A stretch of 5,046 nucleotides of DNA from Candidatus Bathyarchaeota archaeon (GTDB lineage Archaea; Thermoproteota; Bathyarchaeia; Bathyarchaeales; Bathyarchaeaceae): NCBI GenBank assembly GCA_014859755.1, contig JACUTO010000115.1, positions 1 through 5,046 on the forward strand, read 5' to 3'. The position numbers and the translations under genes are program-made. Below the pieces are notes generated by a model, which was given only the letters and a program-made list of their open reading frames with translations, made no database searches and had not been told where the DNA came from. Below are positions 1 through 5,046 of the stretch, in pieces. The first letter of the stretch is position 1. Each line of letters starts with the position of its first letter.

Positions 1-270
1 CAAGAACATCTCGACAAACAAAGAGAACTCGTGAAAGAGCATATACGCATAGAGGTAGAGCTCATTGAGAGAATTAGTGAGGTAATACCCAGCATTGAAA
101 ACGAGAAAGTTAGGCTTCTCTTGAACGCAATATTATTGGATGAGAAAAGGCATCATAAACTTTTGAAGAAAGTCCTAGAAATTCTCGTTCGAGGAGAGAC
201 CATAACAGAAGAAGATTGGTGGGACGTTCTTTGGAAAAACGTTCCATTCCACGGTGCCCCAGGAGGATAA
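1..270 (+). CDS. Ferritin-like (diiron four-helix-bundle) protein, C-terminal part
   Basis: The frame is open from the first base to the TAA at 268-270, so the gene runs in from the left edge and only its last 89 codons are seen. A GTG at position 31 could be read as a start, but it falls inside a helix that already begins upstream, so I treat it as internal. The segment predicts two long amphipathic helices (about codons 2-29 and 33-63) joined by a short turn, as in the second half of a ferritin/rubrerythrin-type bundle. The second helix carries an ExxH motif (E48, H51, in DEKRHH), the usual iron-ligand signature of the last helix; E13, H14 or E18 could supply the first-helix ligand. The tail is Trp-rich (WWDVLWK) and ends in PFHGAPGG, which I have the impression recurs in archaeal ferritin-like proteins of unknown role. 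Iron or redox function is inferred; substrate and partner are unknown. Without the N-terminal half the second ExxH cannot be checked. Confidence 0.7.
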   Translation, partial: QEHLDKQRELVKEHIRIEVELIERISEVIPSIENEKVRLLLNAILLDEKRHHKLLKKVLEILVRGETITEEDWWDVLWKNVPFHGAPGG

Positions 271-279
271 AGCCCTCCT
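261..279 (+). terminator. Small hairpin at the stop of the ferritin-like gene, possible terminator
   Basis: AGGAGG (261-266) and CCTCCT (274-279) are perfect inverted copies around a 7-base loop that contains the TAA stop. No T-run follows directly; a run of seven T lies at 332-338 and could be the actual archaeal-type termination signal. The pairing is visible, the function is inferred, and AGGAGG could simply encode the Gly-rich tail. Confidence 0.3.
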
Positions 280-340
280 AGTTGATGCTTCTAACAAAGT
301 TATCCAACCCTTCGATCGGCTGACGCAGTGATTTTTTTCG

Positions 341-350
341 ATTATATCTA
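341..350 (+). promoter_or_regulatory. TATA-like element, upstream candidate for iorAB
   Basis: ATTATATCTA resembles an archaeal TATA box and lies just after a T-run. It would place transcription start near 370-375 and give iorA a leader of about 110 bases. It competes with the element at 391-400. Confidence 0.25.
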
Positions 351-390
351 TGGCCTGCTTGCAAATGGATCTAGTTGGCTTAGAAACTAA

Positions 391-400
391 CATTAATATT
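391..400 (+). promoter_or_regulatory. TATA-like element, nearer candidate for iorAB
   Basis: CATTAATATT is AT-rich with a purine-rich stretch (AGAAACTAA) just upstream that could serve as a BRE. It would place transcription start near 420-425 and leave a leader of about 60 bases holding GGAGG at 430-434. This is pattern only; either this or the element at 341-350 may be the real one. Confidence 0.3.
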
Positions 401-445
401 ACTGAATCGATATTGTCTCATCTCTGAATGGAGGAAAACTAATCT

Positions 446-502
446 TTGATAGAAATTAACAAGAGAATAATCGGGATGGAAAATGAAAATGGATGTACTT
501 GA
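446..502 (+). other. Possible 18-codon leader ORF overlapping the start of iorA
   Basis: A GGAGG at 430-434 has no iorA start at a usable distance, but 11 bases downstream is a TTG (446) opening an 18-codon frame that ends at TGA 500-502. This frame is different from iorA and overlaps its first six codons, so translating it could affect iorA initiation. The predicted peptide begins MIEINKRIIGMENE and matches nothing I know. The spacing is longer than usual and the start is TTG, so this may be chance. Confidence 0.15.
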
Positions 503-2375
503 GGAGCCTGGTAAAAAGGTAGTGTTGCTGGGGAACGAAGCGATTGTGAGGGGAGCCCTTGAAGCTGGAGTAGGATTCGTTGCTGCTTATCCTGGAACCC
601 CTAGCTCTGAGGTACCAATGACTTTTTCTAGGATCGCAAAGAAGGTGGGGCTTTACTTCGAATACTCCTCTAACGAGAAAGTTGCATTTGAAGCAGCTAC
701 CGGAGCAGCATGGTCAGGAGTGAGAGCAATGACCAGCCAAAAACACTTTGGACTCAATGTTGCAGCCGATTCCATTCCGCCTGTAGCGTATACGGGCGTG
801 AGAGCGGGTTTCGTCGTGATGGTAGCCGATGATCCTTCTGCTTGGAGTTCCGCACAGACCGAACAGGACACGAGATATTATGCAAGGATGTTCAAATTGC
901 CAATGCTCGAACCGAGCAACCCTCAGGAATGCTTAGACTATACAAAACTCGCTTTTGATCTGTCTGAAGAGTTTGAAATCCCTGTTTTTCTGAGGACTAC
1001 CACAAAGATTAATCATTCCATCGGAACTGTAAGGTTTGGTGAAATAAAAAAACCTAAGATCCGCGGCAGATTTCAAAAGGATCCCGACAAATACTATAAT
1101 CTTAAGCCCCATTTGCAGGTACTTCATGAGAGGTTAAATGAAAAACTCAGGCAAATAGAGGAAAAGTATGGTCAAAAGCTAAATAAGGTGTTTCCGGGAG
1201 AAGGAAAAATAGGAATAATAACTTCGGGAGTTAGTTTTGAATACGCTAAAGAAGCATTGCTAGAGCTAGGACTGAAACCGCCGATTGCAAAAATCGTTTT
1301 AACTCACCCCATATCAAAAAGTTTTGTTAGTAACTTCATCAAAGATAAAGAAGCTGTTTTAGTCTTAGAAGAACTTGAACCAATTCTAGAGAATTTTGTA
1401 AAACAGATTGCAAAAGAAGCTAACCCGAACCTCGTTATTCACGGTAAAGACTTACTCCCAAAATCTGATGAATATAACCTTGAGAGAGTAATCCCCGCCC
1501 TCGAAAAAATATTCGGGAAAAAATTTGGCATAGACTTCGATGACCATAAGAAAAAGGTTGACTCTGCATCGAAGAATCTTACTCCAAGGAAGCCTGTCCT
1601 TTGTCCTGGTTGTCCACATAGGTCAACATTCTACGCTGTCAAAAAAGTCTTTGGAGATGAAGCCATCTACGCCGGAGACATCGGTTGTTACATTCTCGGA
1701 GCGCTTGACCCCATCAACATGCAAGATTTTATTGTCAGCATGGGGGCGGGCATCGGAGTGTCTCATGGCATAGGCATAGTGAGTGATCAAGATGTTGTTG
1801 CTTTTGTAGGCGACTCCACATTCTTCCATGCAGCCATGCCCGCAATATTAAACTACAGATTTAACAACGCTGGAAAAACTCCTCTTATAGTTGTTCTTGA
1901 CAACGCCATCACTGCAATGACTGGTCACCAGCCCCACCCTGGATCAGGTTTCACCGGAATGGGTGAGAAAGTGGAACCGGTGAAAATAGAAGATGTCGTT
2001 AAGGCATTGGGAGCACAAGTGAAGGTCTCAAATGCTTTCAGCCAAAAACAATTGATTCAGGCTTTGCAAGAACTCAAGAGCATCGAAGGACCAAAAGTAT
2101 TGGTTAGCAGAGGAGGATGTAGGCTATTAACTAGACGACAATTCCGCGCAAAAGGGCTTACCCTGCCAGTGTTCGAAATAGATCAAGAGAAATGCACGAA
2201 GTGCGGCATATGCACTAACGATTTTGCTTGTCCCGCAATAGTCAAGGCGACGGTGGAACCCGGAGGAGAACCGGTATACTCCATAAATCCGGATATATGC
2301 TTGGGCTGTGCAGTATGTGTGCAAATATGCCCTGAAGGAGCCATACATGCTGTCAAAAAGGAGGGAGAAAAATGA
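483..2375 (+). CDS. iorA: Indolepyruvate:ferredoxin oxidoreductase, alpha subunit
   Basis: This is the large catalytic subunit, which with IorB oxidatively decarboxylates aryl 2-oxoacids (indolepyruvate, phenylpyruvate and similar) to aryl-acetyl-CoA, passing electrons to ferredoxin in the cytoplasm. At 630 residues it has the usual family length. In order: the pyrimidine-binding domain with YPGTPSSE (36-43) and a conserved Glu in SSNEK (E65); a CPGCPHR motif (374-380) opening the TPP domain; GDIGCYILG; the TPP/Mg signature GDS (443-445) running to NYRFNN (457-462); DNAITAMTGHQPHPG (473-487); and two C-terminal 4Fe-4S motifs, C571-x2-C574-x2-C577-x5-C583-P and C606-x2-C609-x2-C612-x3-C616-P. 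All catalytic elements look intact. The ATG at 483 is the first start after an in-frame TAA at 468-470; its ribosome site is weak (GGGATGGA), and the internal ATG at 489 is an alternative. It shares an ATGA overlap with iorB, which fixes the operon. Confidence 0.96.
   Translation: MKMDVLEEPGKKVVLLGNEAIVRGALEAGVGFVAAYPGTPSSEVPMTFSRIAKKVGLYFEYSSNEKVAFEAATGAAWSGVRAMTSQKHFGLNVAADSIPPVAYTGVRAGFVVMVADDPSAWSSAQTEQDTRYYARMFKLPMLEPSNPQECLDYTKLAFDLSEEFEIPVFLRTTTKINHSIGTVRFGEIKKPKIRGRFQKDPDKYYNLKPHLQVLHERLNEKLRQIEEKYGQKLNKVFPGEGKIGIITSGVSFEYAKEALLELGLKPPIAKIVLTHPISKSFVSNFIKDKEAVLVLEELEPILENFVKQIAKEANPNLVIHGKDLLPKSDEYNLERVIPALEKIFGKKFGIDFDDHKKKVDSASKNLTPRKPVLCPGCPHRSTFYAVKKVFGDEAIYAGDIGCYILGALDPINMQDFIVSMGAGIGVSHGIGIVSDQDVVAFVGDSTFFHAAMPAILNYRFNNAGKTPLIVVLDNAITAMTGHQPHPGSGFTGMGEKVEPVKIEDVVKALGAQVKVSNAFSQKQLIQALQELKSIEGPKVLVSRGGCRLLTRRQFRAKGLTLPVFEIDQEKCTKCGICTNDFACPAIVKATVEPGGEPVYSINPDICLGCAVCVQICPEGAIHAVKKEGEK
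2360..2365 (+). promoter_or_regulatory. Ribosome binding site of iorB
   Basis: GGAGGG lies inside the last codons of iorA, six bases before the iorB ATG at 2372. It supports that start and independent re-initiation at the overlap. Confidence 0.7.
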
Positions 2376-2986
2376 AGTTTGATGTCATGCTAACTGGGGT
2401 TGGAGGGGAAGGAGTCTTAACAACGCAGGTGATGATAGCGAGAGCAGCCAACATAGAAGGCCATTATGTTAGAGGGGTTCAATTACACGGACTTGCTCAG
2501 AGAGGAGGAGTAATACCCACTTTTGTTAGGTTTGGCTCAGAGAAGGAAGTATCTTCGCCGGGGATAATGCAAGCCAACGCAGACCTCATTCTTGCTTTTG
2601 AAGCGTTAGAAGCAGTGAGAGCAACCTATTATGCTAGAAAAGAGAAAACCACATTTGTCATTAATGATTATTCTCTGGTACCAATCTACGCTAGCCTTTT
2701 CAACATTCCTTATCTAACCATGAGCGAGATTATTAAGAGAATAAAGCCTTTCGCCAAACGAATTCATGTTTTCAAAGCCTCTCACCTCGGTAGAGAAAAG
2801 TTGGGAAATGCGATTTTCGGGAACACAATACTCGTTGGCGTCGTCACCGGAATCGGGTTACTTCCATTAAAAGAGGACAGTTTGCGTGAGGCAATAAGAG
2901 TCACCGCACCAAGAGAAATGGAGAATAATGTCAAGGCTTTTGAGCTAGGTCTACAACTCGGTAGAGAAAAACGATCCACACGATGA
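2372..2986 (+). CDS. iorB: Indolepyruvate:ferredoxin oxidoreductase, beta subunit
   Basis: This is the small partner of IorA in the aryl-pyruvate oxidoreductase. It consists of one gamma-type domain of the pyruvate/2-ketoacid ferredoxin oxidoreductase superfamily, with 204 residues, normal for IorB. The start shows the expected glycine-rich segment GVGGEGVLTTQ (9-19) and then HGLAQRGG (39-46), corresponding to the family's HGMSQRGG-type motif, followed by a conserved strand (VIPTFVRFG). There are no cysteine clusters, which fits because the Fe-S clusters sit on IorA. The gene overlaps iorA by four bases, which is typical of subunits made in equal amounts. It ends in a basic tail (GREKRSTR). 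No T-rich terminator is visible just behind its stop, so some read-through into the Alba gene is possible. Identification is firm; the exact 2-oxoacid preference cannot be read from sequence. Confidence 0.95.
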   Translation: MKFDVMLTGVGGEGVLTTQVMIARAANIEGHYVRGVQLHGLAQRGGVIPTFVRFGSEKEVSSPGIMQANADLILAFEALEAVRATYYARKEKTTFVINDYSLVPIYASLFNIPYLTMSEIIKRIKPFAKRIHVFKASHLGREKLGNAIFGNTILVGVVTGIGLLPLKEDSLREAIRVTAPREMENNVKAFELGLQLGREKRSTR

Positions 2987-3015
2987 GTAACTTAGGGAAT
3001 GGTCCTATATGAAAA

Positions 3016-3023
3016 ACTATAAG
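3016..3023 (+). promoter_or_regulatory. TATA-like element upstream of the Alba gene
   Basis: ACTATAAG follows an A-run (AAAAA) and would place transcription start near 3045, giving a leader of about 45 bases. A CTATAT at 3005-3010 is a weaker alternative. If real, Alba is expressed separately from iorAB, as would suit an abundant chromatin protein. Confidence 0.35.
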
Positions 3024-3076
3024 AGACTACAGCTCAACGCATAGCTTAATCCACAACAAAAATTGGTGTCAATGAA

Positions 3077-3082
3077 GAGGTG
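3077..3082 (+). promoter_or_regulatory. Strong ribosome binding site that decides the TTG start of Alba
   Basis: GAGGTG complements the 3' end of archaeal 16S rRNA and ends eight bases before TTG 3091. The ATG at 3084-3086 is out of frame and gives only a 10-codon frame, so the site supports TTG. Confidence 0.7.
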
Positions 3083-3090
3083 GATGAAAC

Positions 3091-3429
3091 TTGGCGCGAG
3101 AAAAGACGAAACCTGAAGAAGAGAAAGCAGCCAAAGAGAAGGCGACCAAAGCCGAGAACGTTGTCCTCATTGGAAGAAAACCGGTAATGAACTATGTAGT
3201 TGCCTGCATAACCTTCTTTAACGCTGGCGAAAAAAAGGTCGTTGTTAAAGCAAGGGGGCGGGCGATCAGCAGAGCAGTTGATACTATCGAATTGCTTCGC
3301 CGTGCCTTTGTCAAGGATTTAGAAATAAAAAATATTGCCGTCGGCACTGAAAAACTGGTTAGAGCTGAGGGTCAAGAATCAAACGTTTCAACAATTGAAA
3401 TAACAGTGACTAAAGCCGGGTCCAAGTAG
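3091..3429 (+). CDS. albA: Alba, archaeal DNA/RNA-binding chromatin protein
   Basis: Alba is a small dimeric protein that coats DNA and binds RNA in archaea. The core from about residue 23 matches Sulfolobus Alba closely: NVVLIGRKPVMNYV (23-36), the KARGRAISRAVDT loop and helix (53-65) with the arginines R55 and R57, F73 at the place of the dimer-dimer Phe60, and the C-terminal strand NVSTIEITVTK. At 112 residues it is somewhat longer than the usual 90-100, owing to a Lys/Glu/Ala-rich N-terminal tail of about 22 residues that looks disordered or helical. The acetylated Lys16 of Sulfolobus corresponds to R29 here, while Lys17 is kept as K30. TTG 3091 is chosen because an in-frame TGA sits at 3085-3087, the next in-frame ATG would delete the first strand, and a GAGGTG lies eight bases upstream. 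The gene stands between the iorAB operon and an aminotransferase with no obvious functional link. Confidence 0.96.
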   Translation: MAREKTKPEEEKAAKEKATKAENVVLIGRKPVMNYVVACITFFNAGEKKVVVKARGRAISRAVDTIELLRRAFVKDLEIKNIAVGTEKLVRAEGQESNVSTIEITVTKAGSK

Positions 3430-3435
3430 CTTCTC

Positions 3436-3463
3436 GGAAAGCAAATCCGTTTTCCAGTTTCTT
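3436..3463 (+). terminator. Hairpin plus T-rich tract after Alba, candidate terminator
   Basis: GGAAAGC (3436-3442) pairs with GTTTTCC (3449-3455), including one G-T wobble, around a 6-base loop, and is followed by AGTTTCTTT. A further T-run lies at 3512-3516. The start, 7 bases after the Alba stop, and the T-rich downstream sequence fit an archaeal terminator; function is inferred. Confidence 0.45.
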
Positions 3464-3548
3464 TCGCTGCTATCTATCCTTTGCTGAGATGTTTTTCCCA
3501 CTTCTAATTTTGGATCGTAAGAAAAATCTTTCAGGCATTTTCAGATAG

Positions 3549-3560
3549 CTATAAAAAATA
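3549..3560 (+). promoter_or_regulatory. TATA box of the aminotransferase gene
   Basis: CTATAAAAAATA is the best TATA box in the window. It predicts transcription start near 3577-3582, leaving a leader of about 12-17 bases before the ATG at 3594. This spacing makes the TTG at 3582 an unlikely start. Confidence 0.55.
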
Positions 3561-3583
3561 CCGCGCGTTAATGGGATATTCTT

Positions 3584-3588
3584 GGTGA
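3584..3588 (+). promoter_or_regulatory. Ribosome binding site deciding the aminotransferase start
   Basis: GGTGA, followed by GGGG, ends five bases before ATG 3594. It overlaps the alternative TTG (3582) and GTG (3585) starts, so the choice of ATG depends on it. Confidence 0.5.
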
Positions 3589-3593
3589 GGGGT

Positions 3594-4931
3594 ATGGGTA
3601 GCTATCCGAGAATAGTTGTTCGCCCGCCTGGTCCGAAGGCGAGAGAGTTGGTTAAGAGAGATGAGGCTTCGATTTCGTCTTCCTATGTTCGTTTTTATCC
3701 GCTTGTCATAGAATTGGGAAAGGATTGTATTGTAAAAGATGTGGATGGGAACGAATACATTGACTTCAACTCCGGGTTGGTATGCCTAAACGTGGGACAC
3801 AACCACCCCAAAGTTGTTAACGCGATAAAGAACCAATGCGACAGGTTTCTCCACTACTCTAACACAGATTTCTATTACAGAGAGGTCGTGAATCTTGCTG
3901 AAAAACTGATTGAAATAACCCCTGGAAGGTTTGAGAAAAAGGTATACTTTGGAAACAGCGGAGCAGAGGCTGTGGAAGCAGCTGTCAAACTTTGTAAATG
4001 GCACACCCGCAAGCATCAGTTCATCGCCTTTATCGGCGGCTTCCACGGTCGAACGTTAGGGGCGCTGTCCCTCACCGGGAGCAAGTTGGTTCAAAGAAGA
4101 TACTACTTCCCTATGCTTCCTGGAGTAGTGCACATGCCCTATCCTTACTGTTATCGCTGCCCCTTCAAGCTGTCATATCCAGACTGTGGTTACTGGTGTG
4201 TAGACTTCATCGATGAGCTGGTTCTTCAAAAATACGTGCCCCCAGAAGAAGTTGTTGGCATCGTTTTTGAGCCCATCCAAGGAGAAGGCGGATACGTGAT
4301 TCCTCCCCCAGAATACTTTCAACGTCTCAAAAAACTGGCTGACAAACACGGTTTGCTTTTAATCGACGACGAGATTCAGTCGGGTATGGGCAGAACTGGA
4401 AGATGGTTCGCCATTGAGCATTGGAAAGTCGAACCTGACGTTATTTGTGCAGCGAAAGCCCTAGCATCGGGACTGCCCTTGGGTGCAACTGTGGCTCGAG
4501 CTCGACTGATGGATTGGGAAGGGGGTTCCCATGCCAGCACCTTTGGAGGAAACCCCTTGGCATGCGCGGCGGCACTCGCGGTCATAGATGTAATCAAGGA
4601 AGAGAGACTTCTTGAAAACGCTGAAAAACAGGGCAACTACGTCATGAAGTGGTTGCAAAACCTAAAAGAAGAGCGTGAGCTTGTTGGGGATGTTCGAGGG
4701 AAGGGATTGATGATTGGCATTGAGATTGTGGAAGACAAAGAAACCAAGAATCCTGGGGTGGACAAGGCTAGGGAAGTTATGCTGAGGTGTTGGAAACGAG
4801 GAGTAGCCATCATATCGTGCGGCGCTTCCACCCTCAGAATAGTTCCGCCGCTGACCATAACCAGAGAACTCGTAGACGCTGGCCTAGAAATAATCGAAGA
4901 CGTGATCAAGGAAGTTGAAAAAGAAAAATAG
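3594..4931 (+). CDS. PLP-dependent class III aminotransferase (ornithine/GABA/acetylornithine type)
   Basis: This is a cytosolic fold-type I PLP enzyme of 445 residues, normal for the class III family. Visible elements, numbered from ATG 3594: YIDFNSGL and NVGHNHP near the N terminus; the phosphate-binding GNSGAEA (120-126); GGFHGRT (148-154) with the cofactor-stacking F150; EPIQGEGGY; DDEIQSGMGRTG with D259 (pyridine nitrogen) and Q262; the Schiff-base lysine K288 in AAKALASGLPLGA; T316 in STFGGNP; and LRIVPPLTIT near the end. An insertion holds four cysteines (C186-x2-C189-x8-C198-x3-C202). The group includes ornithine and GABA aminotransferases and archaeal broad-specificity amino acid racemases, so the substrate cannot be assigned. 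The frame could begin at TTG 3582, but the GGTGA site and the TATA spacing favour ATG. It has its own promoter; a link to 2-oxoacid oxidation by IorAB is plausible but indirect. Confidence 0.9.
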   Translation: MGSYPRIVVRPPGPKARELVKRDEASISSSYVRFYPLVIELGKDCIVKDVDGNEYIDFNSGLVCLNVGHNHPKVVNAIKNQCDRFLHYSNTDFYYREVVNLAEKLIEITPGRFEKKVYFGNSGAEAVEAAVKLCKWHTRKHQFIAFIGGFHGRTLGALSLTGSKLVQRRYYFPMLPGVVHMPYPYCYRCPFKLSYPDCGYWCVDFIDELVLQKYVPPEEVVGIVFEPIQGEGGYVIPPPEYFQRLKKLADKHGLLLIDDEIQSGMGRTGRWFAIEHWKVEPDVICAAKALASGLPLGATVARARLMDWEGGSHASTFGGNPLACAAALAVIDVIKEERLLENAEKQGNYVMKWLQNLKEERELVGDVRGKGLMIGIEIVEDKETKNPGVDKAREVMLRCWKRGVAIISCGASTLRIVPPLTITRELVDAGLEIIEDVIKEVEKEK

Positions 4932-4957
4932 AACTATCGCACGGTTGTCAAAGGAAT

Positions 4958-5046
4958 GTGCGCGCATACTTCCTCAATGCTTGGCGTTTCATGAGGTTGA
5001 TGTGGAATCTGCGTGTTGTTGTTAGCTTTTTCCTGCGTTTGTTAAC
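4958..5046 (+). CDS. Possible start of a membrane protein, cut by the right edge
   Basis: A frame starting at GTG 4958 stays open to the window end (29 full codons). It reads MRAYFLNAWRFMRLMWNLRV and continues VVSFFLRLL: aromatic and basic residues leading into a hydrophobic stretch, as at the N terminus of many integral membrane proteins, for instance ABC-2 type permeases. ATG 4991 in the same frame is an alternative. The ribosome site is poor (AAGGA only two bases away), but an AT-rich AAAAATAGAACTAT at 4924-4937 could be a TATA box for a leaderless message. Too little is visible to name a family, and the frame may be chance. Confidence 0.3.
   Translation, partial: MRAYFLNAWRFMRLMWNLRVVVSFFLRLL

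Noticed and set aside
175..393. 72-codon minus-strand ORF over the end of the ferritin-like gene and the intergenic stretch
   Set aside because: It is antisense to about 96 bases of a better-supported gene, shows no recognisable domain, and its composition looks like a random reading.
280..480. Possible tRNA or other structured RNA in the gap before iorA
   Set aside because: I found no acceptor-stem pairing, no GTTCRA-type T-loop in a stem and no cloverleaf; the stretch is AT-rich promoter-like sequence.
653..871. Minus-strand ORF inside iorA
   Set aside because: It is a shadow of iorA, which has intact family motifs throughout this stretch.
1540..1829. Plus- and minus-strand ORFs in other frames within iorA (1540-1773 and 1623-1829)
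   Set aside because: They overlay the TPP-binding domain of iorA and carry no domain of their own.
2193..2233. Five-residue spacing before the fourth cysteine of the first IorA cluster motif
   Set aside because: I believe four- and five-residue spacings both occur in IorA proteins, and the closing CP is present, so this is not a defect.
3998..4216. 72-codon plus-strand ORF in another frame of the aminotransferase
   Set aside because: It lies entirely inside a conserved enzyme and has a low-complexity, Leu/Ser-rich translation with no ribosome site I could find.
4376..4909. Three minus-strand ORFs within the aminotransferase
   Set aside because: They are Ser/Thr/Pro-rich shadow translations opposite the PLP-lysine and C-terminal domains.
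4948..5046. Minus-strand frame open from the right edge, translating to a Lys/Arg-rich 32-codon tail
   Set aside because: It is short, resembles no known C terminus and is opposite a more protein-like + strand frame; it cannot be fully excluded without more sequence.
1..5046. CRISPR array, insertion sequence, integrase or toxin-antitoxin pair
   Set aside because: I saw no regularly spaced repeats, terminal inverted repeats, transposase or recombinase motifs, and no paired small ORFs of that kind on either strand.

Overview
The window looks like an ordinary stretch of archaeal chromosome. The archaeal assignment rests on an Alba chromatin protein, TATA-like elements about 25-45 bases upstream of starts, two genes with non-ATG candidate starts, and a ferritin-like tail of a type I associate with archaea. 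The style of the proteins suggests an anaerobic Thermoproteota-type lineage, Bathyarchaeia-like, but that placement is an impression and not something the sequence proves. All recognisable genes lie on the + strand.

Layout: (1) positions 1-270 hold the C-terminal part of a ferritin-like protein cut by the window edge. (2) A 212-base intergenic stretch follows, with a small hairpin at the stop codon, a T-tract, two TATA-like elements and a possible tiny leader ORF. (3) iorA (483-2375) and iorB (2372-2986) overlap by four bases (ATGA) and form an operon for the two subunits of indolepyruvate:ferredoxin oxidoreductase. (4) An Alba gene (3091-3429) starts at TTG behind a strong ribosome binding site. 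(5) A 150-base gap carries a hairpin/T-rich terminator candidate and a clear TATA box. (6) A PLP-dependent class III aminotransferase gene ends at 4931. (7) The last 115 bases may hold the start of a membrane protein.

The metabolic theme is amino acid degradation: an aminotransferase removes or moves amino groups, and IorAB oxidatively decarboxylates aryl 2-oxoacids to acyl-CoA with reduction of ferredoxin. The aminotransferase belongs to the ornithine/GABA/racemase-type class III group, so it is not an obvious direct supplier of indolepyruvate, and it appears to have its own promoter. Alba probably sits between them by chance.

I found no mobile element, CRISPR array, RNA gene or clear novel system. 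The most noteworthy points are an Alba with Arg at the position of the acetylated lysine plus a charged N-terminal tail, a four-cysteine insertion in the aminotransferase, and the leader region of iorA.
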